38,070 nt of DNA from Candidatus Martarchaeota archaeon. GTDB lineage: Archaea; Thermoproteota; Thermoprotei_A; Marsarchaeales; Marsarchaeaceae. The notes beneath the pieces are model-generated. The model was not told the origin of the DNA and ran no database searches. It worked only from the letters and a program-made list of their open reading frames with translations. The DNA is taken from assembly GCA_023487445.1 (NCBI GenBank), contig JAMDBQ010000018.1, positions 37,200 through 75,269 on the forward strand. The letters run 5' to 3'. Positions 7,519 through 16,583 of the stretch are shown here, piece by piece. The position numbers and the translations under genes are program-made. Positions within the stretch are counted from its first letter, which is position 1. Each line of letters starts with the position of its first letter.

Positions 7519-8751
7519 CTAAAGCAGGCGCTCCTGAACCTTCACCGCAAGCGCCACACCCGCAAGCATTGAGGCCAGAAAGAGCAGTCCGTCGTAGCCG
7601 AGCTGTGCAAAGTTGGTCCACATCAGGCCAACGTTGCATCCAAGAGCAATTCTCACACCCAGACCGACAAGGATACCACCTCCAAATCCTATCCCAAGCC
7701 TTCTGCGATCCCTCGGTATCCTTACCTTAAAATCGCCAGAGAGGTACGAGGCTGAGAAAGCACCCACTATAAGCATTATTACCATAAGCACACTCGTGTC
7801 CACAATCGGTAGAGAAGAGTTGTACCACGGAGTATTAAGTGCCAAGTTCACGCCGAAGGGCATCAAAATGTACTCGAGGAACCTTCCTCCATCAGAGGAT
7901 GTGATAACAAGGTAGTTAAACGTGTACCCTGCACCCATAACGAACACAAGTAGCAGGTCAAGAAAGAGAACCACGGTCGCGAGGTTAGTTCCCAATGGTT
8001 CCTTGAGTGTTAGCATGCGCCAGGCCCTTACGGACAGGCTACGGGGTTTTGAGCTTTGGTGCCCGCGGTTCACGACTATTCCTCCCGCTCCGGCCGCGGG
8101 AACAGGATCGGTAGACTTCATCACCTTGAACTTCGCGTATGTCCTGCGCTGCAGGTATATTCCGAAAATAATGAATGGAACACCCAGTATCAGCGCGGTT
8201 GCGCCAACCGATGCAGCAGATACCGTGTGGAACAGGTCGTATGGTAGGTACTCCACGTAACCACCCGCCTTAGTTGAGAGTAGACCCACCTGCATAGTAG
8301 AAAGCTGAACGGGCCAGACGAGCGTGGCAAAAAAGTACGTGCCAACCATCATGCCCGCAAGCTCAAGCCAGTTCTGAACATAGCCGCTTGCAGCCCTGTA
8401 AAGCATGGAAAGGTTGCATCCTCCGGCTATGGCAGCGCCGAAGCCGAAGATGAACGCCCCTACCACTATGTACCAGCCGCCGAAGTAGTTAAAGTAGTAT
8501 TGGTCAACGGCCGGAACCATGCCGAACGCGACGAGCAGACCTGGTACGAGAGCGGAAAGGCCAAAAAGCAGCATTAGACCTCCAAACCTGTCATAAGTTT
8601 TCGTGGTAAAAATGGAGGTCATCGCGTTTACAAAGCAGTAGTTACCCCTCTGAGCCACCCAGCCTAGGATAAAGCCGCTCAGCGCGAAGACTAGGTAGAC
8701 AAACGTTAGACCGTCGTTAAACAGAGGGTCTAGGATCATCGGAGGAGCCAA
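7519..8751 (-). CDS. YeeE/YedE-family (TsuA-like) sulfur compound transporter
   Basis: The protein has 410 residues and about ten hydrophobic segments arranged as two YeeE/YedE-type halves. Diagnostic cysteines are visible in RGNYCF (C39), GGCNLSMLYR (C112) and ALGCNVGLMW (C372), corresponding in pattern to the pore cysteines of the thiosulfate transporter TsuA. Family members move thiosulfate or related sulfur species across the cytoplasmic membrane. A central hydrophilic loop (about 205-245) separates the halves and is longer than in short bacterial members. The gene begins 7 nt after tusA ends. The pairing of a YeeE/YedE protein with TusA is common and supports sulfane sulfur uptake and relay. 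The start could be TTG 8751 (TGAGG upstream) or ATG 8739. Confidence 0.92.
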   Translation of the reverse strand: MAPPMILDPLFNDGLTFVYLVFALSGFILGWVAQRGNYCFVNAMTSIFTTKTYDRFGGLMLLFGLSALVPGLLVAFGMVPAVDQYYFNYFGGWYIVVGAFIFGFGAAIAGGCNLSMLYRAASGYVQNWLELAGMMVGTYFFATLVWPVQLSTMQVGLLSTKAGGYVEYLPYDLFHTVSAASVGATALILGVPFIIFGIYLQRRTYAKFKVMKSTDPVPAAGAGGIVVNRGHQSSKPRSLSVRAWRMLTLKEPLGTNLATVVLFLDLLLVFVMGAGYTFNYLVITSSDGGRFLEYILMPFGVNLALNTPWYNSSLPIVDTSVLMVIMLIVGAFSASYLSGDFKVRIPRDRRRLGIGFGGGILVGLGVRIALGCNVGLMWTNFAQLGYDGLLFLASMLAGVALAVKVQERLL

Positions 8752-8758
8752 GCGGTCC

Positions 8759-8995
8759 TCATCTCTTCGTGATCCTTACCCTGTAAGCGTCACCTTCATT
8801 TTGTACTGAAATCGGGTATCCAAGAGACTTTGCAAGCGCAGGCAGCGTCACCTCAACCGCGGGCTGGTGGTCCGTGAGTAGTTCAAGCGTCTGACCGGGT
8901 GTCATCTTCCTGAGCTTCTTTGAAGCGGTCATTTCGGGTATCGGACAGCATTCTCCTCTGAGGTCGACTACCTCACTTTGCAGATTTTCTTCCAT
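8759..8995 (-). CDS. tusA: TusA-family sulfur carrier protein
   Basis: This 78-residue protein matches the SirA/TusA fold in size and sequence. The signature [12 protein letters not shown] places the catalytic Cys at position 17 within CPxP, with an extra preceding Cys16. The rest ([21 protein letters not shown] ... DAYRVRITK) is the usual helix-strand pattern. TusA carries sulfur as a persulfide between donor and acceptor proteins; here DsrE and the imported sulfur compound are the obvious partners. It is the first gene of a five-gene operon. A TATA-like element lies about 33 nt upstream of the ATG, giving a leader of only a few bases. Confidence 0.93.
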   Translation of the reverse strand: MEENLQSEVVDLRGECCPIPEMTASKKLRKMTPGQTLELLTDHQPAVEVTLPALAKSLGYPISVQNEGDAYRVRITKR

Positions 8996-9023
8996 GTTTG
9001 ATTCTCAATGAGATAACAATGCT

Positions 9024-9032
9024 CTATATTTA
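9024..9032 (-). promoter_or_regulatory. TATA-like promoter of the tusA operon
   Basis: The minus strand reads TAAATATAG, centred about 33 nt before the tusA ATG at 8995. It would start the transcript near 9002. Confidence 0.5.
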
Positions 9033-9143
9033 TCTATTGGTCTCATAGTGCATTGTACCACGTTTTACTCGAACAGGCTGCGTGTGCAACATTTTTCGCA
9101 GGAACTGAATTTCCCACAGGATCAACTCACGGCTTACTAAGTG

Positions 9144-9284
9144 CATCCCGGGTTTCCGGGGTGTCGTAGGCTCACCCGCACGCAGGGGCGCCGCCCCTCT
9201 CAGAGGCAGCTGACCTAGGCGCGTGGAATCGACGCGCGCCACTGTGACATTCCGAAGGCTGGACGGAGAGGTGCTCAGCCAGCC
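9144..9284 (+). other. GC-rich hairpin cluster, candidate structured RNA
   Basis: Within the 393-nt gap between tusA and sua5 lie four successive hairpins. They are 9144-9163 (8 bp, GTTT loop, with a T·G wobble that favours the + strand RNA), 9184-9198 (AGGGGC/GCCCCT with a 3-nt loop), 9218-9240 (GGCGCG paired with CGCGCC, with an alternative register) and 9257-9284 (GGCTGG/CCAGCC). The segment is much more GC-rich than neighbouring intergenic DNA, a known sign of functional RNA in thermophiles. I could not match it to RNase P RNA, SRP RNA, tRNA or box C/D RNA by conserved motifs. The 70-codon frame on the opposite strand (9030-9242) has no recognisable domain and covers the tusA promoter. 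Confidence 0.3.
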
Positions 9285-9388
9285 CGCCCGTTAAGGCCGT
9301 AGAGGGTGGGGCCATTCATGCACCCAGAAGTCCCTATTTGGGCCACCTACGTTTCAAAGCATCTAAATCACTGATCGAGCTAGCCGGC

Positions 9389-10456
9389 TTGACTGAATTG
9401 ACCGTTCTACTCAAGGTTGACCCGCTCAGTCCGGGCGTGGAAGAGATCCATAAAGCCGCCTCAGTTATCAGGAGCGGTGGAACGGTTGCGTTTCCCACAG
9501 AAACCGTTTACGGCCTCGGATGCGATGCTTTTAACGCGGATGCATGCAGAAAGATCTTTCAAATAAAGGGCAGGCCGGCTGACAATCCCCTGATCGTCCA
9601 TATATCTTCACTTCGGGCCCTGAACGAATTATGCGACACGGTACCCAAGAGCGTCGAGTTGATTCTTGAGAAGATCTGGCCGGGGCCAATCACCATGCTT
9701 TTACCCAAGTCTGACAGGGTTCCGGAGGCAGTCACAGCCGGTCTGCCAACGGTGGCAGTTAGAATGCCTGCTCACCCAGTGGCTTTGGCGCTTGTTGATG
9801 AATCTGGAACACCTATCGCGGCGCCGAGCGCAAACATTTCGGGTAGACCAAGCCCCACCAAACCGGAGCACGTCGTAAACGATCTCTGGGGGAAAGTTGA
9901 CCTAGTCTTAGACGGGGGACCAACCTTCTTCGGAGTTGAATCCACCATAGTGAAAGTCGACGGAAATGCAGCCACGGTGCTTAGGCCCGGCCCGTTCACC
10001 ACGGAGGATCTTTCAAGGATCTTTGGGTCTGTGAGCGTTTACCACTCCCCGCCCGGCGAAAGACCCCTTTCACCTGGGATGGTGTATCGGCACTACTCAC
10101 CCAGTAAAAAGTTGTTCATGGTCAGCGGAGACTTGGTCAGCATGGCCAACAGCCTGGTTGACGACGGCATGAAGGTTGCGGTGATTTGCACCAAAGAGAA
10201 AGCTGACCTGCTGAAGTGTCCGGCCGTGGTTTTGAGCAGCACGTCAAACATATACGAGGTAGCTAAAAACCTGTTCGACAGCCTAAGAAGGCTAGACGAA
10301 CTCGAATGCGAATTCGGTCTGGCTCAAAGATTCGAGGAGAAAGGAATAGGCTTGGCCGTAATGAACAGACTCGCAAAGGCGTGCGGCGGAATTTCTGTTA
10401 CAAATACAAAAGAAATAATTTCACTGCTCCAAGATAACTCGGGAAGCCGCTTCTAG
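9389..10456 (+). CDS. sua5: L-threonylcarbamoyladenylate synthase (Sua5)
   Basis: The 355-residue protein joins an N-terminal YrdC domain (about residues 15-195) to a C-terminal Sua5 domain (about 215-345), the long form of the enzyme that makes threonylcarbamoyl-AMP for t6A37 of tRNA. Recognisable pieces are GGTVAFPTETVYGLGCDA, IKGRPADNPLIVH with the catalytic-region KGR, PSANISGRPSPT, LRPGPFT and the linker LSPGMVYRHYSP. Length and motifs are complete. A frame extends upstream to TTG 9338, but family proteins begin close to the LLKVDP segment. A weak TATA-like CATCTAAATC (9360-9369) is about 24 nt from TTG 9389, so I chose that start; TTG 9398 is the alternative. It appears to be monocistronic. 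Confidence 0.93.
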   Translation: MTELTVLLKVDPLSPGVEEIHKAASVIRSGGTVAFPTETVYGLGCDAFNADACRKIFQIKGRPADNPLIVHISSLRALNELCDTVPKSVELILEKIWPGPITMLLPKSDRVPEAVTAGLPTVAVRMPAHPVALALVDESGTPIAAPSANISGRPSPTKPEHVVNDLWGKVDLVLDGGPTFFGVESTIVKVDGNAATVLRPGPFTTEDLSRIFGSVSVYHSPPGERPLSPGMVYRHYSPSKKLFMVSGDLVSMANSLVDDGMKVAVICTKEKADLLKCPAVVLSSTSNIYEVAKNLFDSLRRLDELECEFGLAQRFEEKGIGLAVMNRLAKACGGISVTNTKEIISLLQDNSGSRF

Positions 10457-10670
10457 GCAACAGCACCCGGAAAGCAAAGTTAAACTCGACCTAGCCACAT
10501 GAAACGGGAGGCCGCTGAGTTAGATAAGAAGATTCTCACGAGTTTAATTTACGATACCCGTAAACCAAACTTCAGCCTCTCGATTGCTCGCCCCGCAGCC
10601 TCGAATCCGCGGTGTGATTAGACCATAGACTCTACGGTTAGGCTCAGGCTCAAGCATTACATACGCAGAG

Positions 10671-10678
10671 TAAAATAG
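10671..10678 (+). promoter_or_regulatory. TATA-like promoter of the methyltransferase-aminotransferase operon
   Basis: TAAAATAG is centred about 25 nt before ATG 10700, predicting a leaderless transcript. Confidence 0.5.
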
Positions 10679-10699
10679 TACCCGGGCGTAGACACTCCG

Positions 10700-11323
10700 A
10701 TGGAAGCCTTCGATAAAATCTGCGAACTGTTTGACGTAGATCACGAACAAATAGCAAGATACTACCGCGAATGTGAACCGTTGAACGCCGAGATTGAGGC
10801 AAAAATGGGTGGTCTTTCACTGTGGGCGCTCGACCGCGAGGAACGTATGGTCCTTTACTCGATAACGAAGCTGCTTAGACCACTCTCAGTGGTAGAAACA
10901 GGTGTGGGTTCAGGCGTATCCTCAAGCTTCATATTGGCGGCTCTGGATAGGGGAACGCTTCACTCCGTGGACCTAGGAAAGAAATACGGAAACGAAGAGA
11001 AGACTTATCCCGTGGGGTTCGCCGTCCCCGAGAAACTCAGAAACAAGTGGGTACTGCACGTAGGTGAGTCAAAGACGATTTTACCTGAGCTCATGAATCA
11101 GCTAGGAGAAATACAGCTGTTCCTACACGATAGCGAGCACACCTACGAAAACGTGTGGTTTGAGCTCTCAGAGGCCTGGAACCACATTTCAAGCGGTGTC
11201 ATACTCTTGGATAACTACGACTGGACAGAGGCTCCCAAGAAATTTGCTCAATCGGTTAGAAGCAGGTTGGTGCATTTAGCAGGCGACATGGCTGCCATCC
11301 CAAAACGCGGAGACAAAAGTTGA
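10700..11323 (+). CDS. Class I SAM-dependent methyltransferase (Methyltransf_24-like)
   Basis: The protein has 207 residues. The SAM-binding glycine-rich loop is visible as VVETGVGSGVSSSF (about 64-77), followed by the acidic residue after strand 2 in LHSVDLGKKYG, the post-motif segment LFLHDSEHTYENVWFEL (about 140-156) and GVILLDNYDW. The HDSEHTYE stretch is the hallmark of the Methyltransf_24/cephalosporin hydroxylase-like group, whose members methylate small metabolites. A helical N-terminal cap of about 50 residues precedes the core. The substrate cannot be deduced. The gene overlaps the downstream aminotransferase by a TTGA junction, so the pair may act in one pathway on an amino acid or its derivative (inference). 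Confidence 0.82.
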   Translation: MEAFDKICELFDVDHEQIARYYRECEPLNAEIEAKMGGLSLWALDREERMVLYSITKLLRPLSVVETGVGSGVSSSFILAALDRGTLHSVDLGKKYGNEEKTYPVGFAVPEKLRNKWVLHVGESKTILPELMNQLGEIQLFLHDSEHTYENVWFELSEAWNHISSGVILLDNYDWTEAPKKFAQSVRSRLVHLAGDMAAIPKRGDKS

Positions 11324-12462
11324 TCAACTACCCGAGTCTATCCCCCGTGGAATCACTATCCAAGCAGACGCGTGGAAGGAGCGTTGTAAACCTGGCCTCG
11401 GGCTCGCCGGACCCATCGATGATACCCCTGCGAGAGATACATGGCGCCTACACCCAGGTGATCTCGGAATACGGCCGTCTAGCGTTTTCCTACCCCGGGG
11501 CGGGAGGCCTAGAAGAGTTGAAGGCGCAGATCAAGGCCTGGTGCAAAGCCATAGGCGTACCAGCCGGTGGTTCAAAGGTGGTGGTGACCAGTGGCGCACA
11601 GCACGCTATAACCCTGCTAGCCGTAGCGGTTGCCGCAAACAGGTCGTACGCACATGAAGATCCAACCTTCCCTGAAACCCTGAACAGTTTTAGACTACTC
11701 GGCAAAACGCCGGTTCAAATACCAATAGACCACCGTGGGGCGCAGCTGGAAATCCTTGAACAAGCCTTTTCAAAGGGGAAGAAGTTCTCGGCCTTCTACA
11801 CGATACCTGTGTGCCATAACCCTGCAGGTGTAAACATGTCTACTGATAGAAGAAGTCACCTGGCTCAGCTCTCAGTTGACCACGGCTTCACTTGTGTAGA
11901 AGACGATCCATATAGGCCGATATGCCCAGAACCCGGGGAGCCAATATTTTCCCATTCCCCGAAGTCGGTTGCCTACGTTGGCAGCTTCAGCAAAGCGGTT
12001 GCACCTGGACTAAGAATCGGCTTTGTATTGACGGCAAATCATCGACTCGCAAACCTGGTTGAGCGACTCGAACAACTTGATTTTTCGACATCAACCATAA
12101 ACCAGCTTGTCTTGAGCAGACTCCTGCGTTCAGGTGCGGTTTCAAAGTCACTTGAGCCTCTGCGCTCACACTACCACATGAAACTCAAAGCGGCTACGGA
12201 TGAACTCGTCGACAACGGTTTGGAACTTGTGTTCAAACCAGCCGGCGGCCTTTTCCTGCTAGCAGATCTAGGTGTTAACGCCGTGAAACTCCTTCCGAAG
12301 GCGCTCCGCAGAGGTGTGGCCTACGTTCCGGCTTTGGGGTTTTACGCCCGGGGAAGACGTAAGGCGTCGGGCTATGCGCGCCTAAGCATTGGACCGGCGT
12401 CCTGCGACGAGATAGCGACGGGTATAAGGTTGATCAAGAAGGCTATACTGGACGACTCCTGA
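11320..12462 (+). CDS. PLP-dependent aminotransferase, fold type I (MocR/2-aminoadipate type)
   Basis: The 380-residue protein covers the full aminotransferase class I/II domain. The PLP Schiff-base lysine is K225 in GSFSKAVAPGLRIGF. N167 in CHNPAG, the acidic residue and Tyr in VEDDPYRP (D196, Y198) and the substrate carboxylate-binding Arg in YARLSIGP complete the active site. The phrase FSYPGAGGLEELKAQI is typical of the MocR/LysN-like branch, but there is no DNA-binding domain, so this is an enzyme. Candidate substrates are aromatic or branched amino acids, or 2-aminoadipate. Translation begins at TTG 11320, whose bases overlap the TGA of the methyltransferase gene (TTGA), indicating coupling. 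Confidence 0.88.
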   Translation: MINYPSLSPVESLSKQTRGRSVVNLASGSPDPSMIPLREIHGAYTQVISEYGRLAFSYPGAGGLEELKAQIKAWCKAIGVPAGGSKVVVTSGAQHAITLLAVAVAANRSYAHEDPTFPETLNSFRLLGKTPVQIPIDHRGAQLEILEQAFSKGKKFSAFYTIPVCHNPAGVNMSTDRRSHLAQLSVDHGFTCVEDDPYRPICPEPGEPIFSHSPKSVAYVGSFSKAVAPGLRIGFVLTANHRLANLVERLEQLDFSTSTINQLVLSRLLRSGAVSKSLEPLRSHYHMKLKAATDELVDNGLELVFKPAGGLFLLADLGVNAVKLLPKALRRGVAYVPALGFYARGRRKASGYARLSIGPASCDEIATGIRLIKKAILDDS

Positions 12463-12559
12463 ACAGTCTTGGCAGATGAAAGAGTCCCATCGCCCGCTAA
12501 GACATCTGACACGGCCAGCCGCAGACCTGGTCGAGCAGAGTAGACGCAGCGTTCCGAGA

Positions 12560-12606
12560 TCACCTTGGACGTGTCCAGGTGAACTGCCCCGCCCTTCCGG
12601 ACGGGG
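12560..12606 (-). other. Two adjacent hairpins behind katG; possible IS200/IS605-type end or 3' RNA structure
   Basis: On the minus strand, 12606-12587 reads CCCCGTCCGGAAGGGCGGGG. It forms an 8-bp stem with one U·G pair and a GGAA tetraloop; the wobble shows that the minus-strand RNA is the stable form. It is followed by CAGTTCACC and a second hairpin, 12582-12560 (TCACCTGGA/TCCAAGGTGA with a CACG loop and one bulge). Both lie 85-130 nt past the katG stop and before the convergent aminotransferase gene. The hairpin followed by a TTCAC sequence is reminiscent of right ends of IS200/IS605 (TnpB) elements, but no tnpA or tnpB gene is present. Confidence 0.35.
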
Positions 12607-12690
12607 ACTTCCGCCCCCTCGAACCCCCATAAAGTTAAAAAAGAGAAGGTTAGCCGAGTCGACTGAAGAGGCGCTGGATCGGCGAAGGCC

Positions 12691-14952
<2,262 letters not shown>

Positions 14953-14976
14953 TCAACCATGAAAGTTGTAGACATA

Positions 14977-14994
14977 TACTCTTAATTAAGAGTA
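14977..14994. promoter_or_regulatory. Perfect 18-bp palindrome (operator) in the katG promoter
   Basis: TACTCTTAATTAAGAGTA reads identically on both strands. It overlaps the TATA-like region of katG (minus-strand AGTATATG just beside it) about 45-60 nt upstream of the GTG start. Such a position suits a dimeric repressor, for example a PerR/Fur- or DtxR-family regulator, but no regulator gene is adjacent. It also lies about 95 nt upstream of the TATA box of the divergent gene at 15119. Confidence 0.65.
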
Positions 14995-15087
14995 ACTTCT
15001 ATTTAATTATTCCGATAGTTCTTTGCTCCTGGGCTGTACACCTCGACCTGAATCATACCGAACACAGAGTTCCTGATCATAGCCACG

Positions 15088-15096
15088 CTTAAAATC
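15088..15096 (+). promoter_or_regulatory. TATA-like promoter of the 15119 gene
   Basis: CTTAAAATC is centred 27 nt before TTG 15119, which suggests a leaderless transcript starting with a TTG codon. Confidence 0.45.
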
Positions 15097-15118
15097 TCGT
15101 ACACATTCTGTCCGTGAT

Positions 15119-15541
15119 TTGGATTCAACCATACCCGACGAACTTGAAAAGTTACTGAGGTCCCCCGGAAGGAAGCTCCTCGTGGCTTACCAGTCAACAG
15201 AATTCAACAAATGTGATGGAAACAAAGCCTACGTTATAGAAGTCCAAGAGTCAGCTGGCGCTGCAGGAGGCCGAGCGGCCGGAATGGGTGTCAGGAAACC
15301 CTTCAGGATAACCAGGTTCAAATGCGAAGGCGCAGGCTACACCCGCACCTTTGAATGTACAGAGCCCTCCGACATCGAAAAGTTCGAGATACCCTATCAC
15401 TCCACGGCCATGGATGTTACGCTTAGCTCGGGTGCAACAGTCGTAGTGTCGGGGGTGGTCGACCCCGAGATTTTTGAGCAATACGAAGAAATTGTCGAGA
15501 AACTAGGGAACCACCCTGTAAAACGGTTTAAACCAGATTAA
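15119..15541 (+). CDS. Hypothetical 140-residue soluble protein
   Basis: I do not recognise a family. The protein is soluble, acidic and contains three cysteines (in FNKCDG, FKCEG and FECTE) plus a Gly/Ala-rich stretch (about residues 44-55). Beta-strand-like segments (RKLLVAYQSTEF, AYVIEVQES, ATVVVSGVVD) and a C-terminal helix (PEIFEQYEEIVEKLG) suggest one compact alpha/beta domain. It is divergent from katG and its upstream region includes the katG palindrome, so co-regulation by peroxide is conceivable but unproven. The TTG start is supported by the promoter spacing; no ATG exists before residue 56. The end overlaps the converging GNAT pseudogene by 4 nt. Confidence 0.6.
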   Translation: MDSTIPDELEKLLRSPGRKLLVAYQSTEFNKCDGNKAYVIEVQESAGAAGGRAAGMGVRKPFRITRFKCEGAGYTRTFECTEPSDIEKFEIPYHSTAMDVTLSSGATVVVSGVVDPEIFEQYEEIVEKLGNHPVKRFKPD

Positions 15542-16329
15542 GGTGCGGTGTATAAAGCGAGGCTTCCGCACTCACGGAATCCCAGCCCCGCATAGAGGGG
15601 TAGACCCATTGGTGTGGCGTATAGGCTGACCGTTCGGTGGCCCCGGCTATGTGCGAGCCGGCAGGCTTCCAAGGTCATAGCGCGTCCGATTCCGTGGCCG
15701 CGCGCCTCTGGTATGGTAGCGACCCCCCAGATCGATGCAGGTTCACCGAAGCACATCAGGGTGGCTGAGGCCACTGGGCGGTTTCCGACCCAGCCGAGCA
15801 GGTGGGCTACTGGTCCGCTCGGGCTCAGTCCGAAAAGCCTCTTCATGGCAGCTCGTGGCGCAAAGTCCTGTCCCAAGGTCTCGACCTGAATCCTGGATAG
15901 GAGCGCGTGCAGCTCGTCGCTGTCCACTCTCGTTACCCGTAGCGAGGAGGGTAACTGCTCGATCAGGGGAAGCTTGGCCAGGGTGGCGGCCATCGCGGGG
16001 GTGACGCGCCGAGTGAATCCCTGCGATACCAGGTAACCGTGGACCCCGCTTTCATGGTCGGGGAGTGCTGTGACGAAGACAACGGAGCCCTCAGCGAATC
16101 TTTACTGAACAGCTCTGACCTCGTGCTCGCTTGCGCCCGGCTCGGTCTCAAACGCGAAGATTGTTTCACCGTGGAGCCCATGGCCACGCAGCAATAGAAG
16201 GGGGCCGAAATCGGAGACACGCCACGTTTCAGGCTGAAGCTGGGATACGTGCCGGAAGAACCGCACGAGTTCTTGGAACGCGGCTTTGCCGAGCGTCGCC
16301 ACTGATGCATCGCCGAGCTGATCTACCAC
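15538..16329 (-). pseudogene. GNAT acetyltransferase gene interrupted by an in-frame TAA
   Basis: One frame runs from GTG 16329 to the stop at 15538-15540 but contains a single TAA at 16102-16104. The 75 residues before it (including FRHVSQLQPETWRV and FETEPGASEHEVRA) and the 187 after it (RFAEGSVVFVTALPDHESG ... ARGHGIGRAM ... LYAGLGFREC) together make one continuous two-part GNAT protein of about 263 residues. The acetyl-CoA-binding motif (R-G-H-G-I-G) and the LYxGLGF motif are intact. Because the frame is unchanged across the stop, a point nonsense mutation (for example from CAA or GAA) is the simplest cause. Reinitiation could only use ATG 15993, leaving a 151-residue C-terminal fragment. 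The region is visibly richer in G+C than its neighbours, hinting at recent transfer. Confidence 0.75.
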
Positions 16330-16555
16330 TGGGAATCATCTGCCAGTCCTAGCGGGAGCTGGGTATCCAAACGAGTATAACATCGGCGACGGCTAAGTGT
16401 CCGCCGCCCACACATATATTTTTGCACTCATAGTTCGTCGGACCATACCAGCGCACCATTCTGAGAGTTTAAACGAAAGATTCGGAGCATCTCATGATTC
16501 GATGACGGGGTCAACCCCAAACTTGCGGAGATCTAGAAGTTGCTCGCCGTGGACG

Positions 16556-16565
16556 AAATATTTAA
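16556..16565 (+). promoter_or_regulatory. TATA-like promoter of the cyclase gene
   Basis: AAATATTTAA is centred about 24 nt before GTG 16584. Confidence 0.5.
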
Positions 16566-16583
16566 CTGCTCAAAGCCGTGTGG

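Noticed and set aside
9030-9242. 70-codon minus-strand ORF across the tusA promoter and hairpin region.
   Set aside because: Overlaps the promoter and strong hairpins, has no recognisable domain, and its codon content reflects the GC-rich structure.
10560-10665. tRNA-like look on the minus strand, with ATTCGAG resembling a T-loop and GTCTAATC resembling an anticodon loop.
   Set aside because: The T-stem, anticodon stem and acceptor stem do not pair, so it cannot fold as a tRNA.
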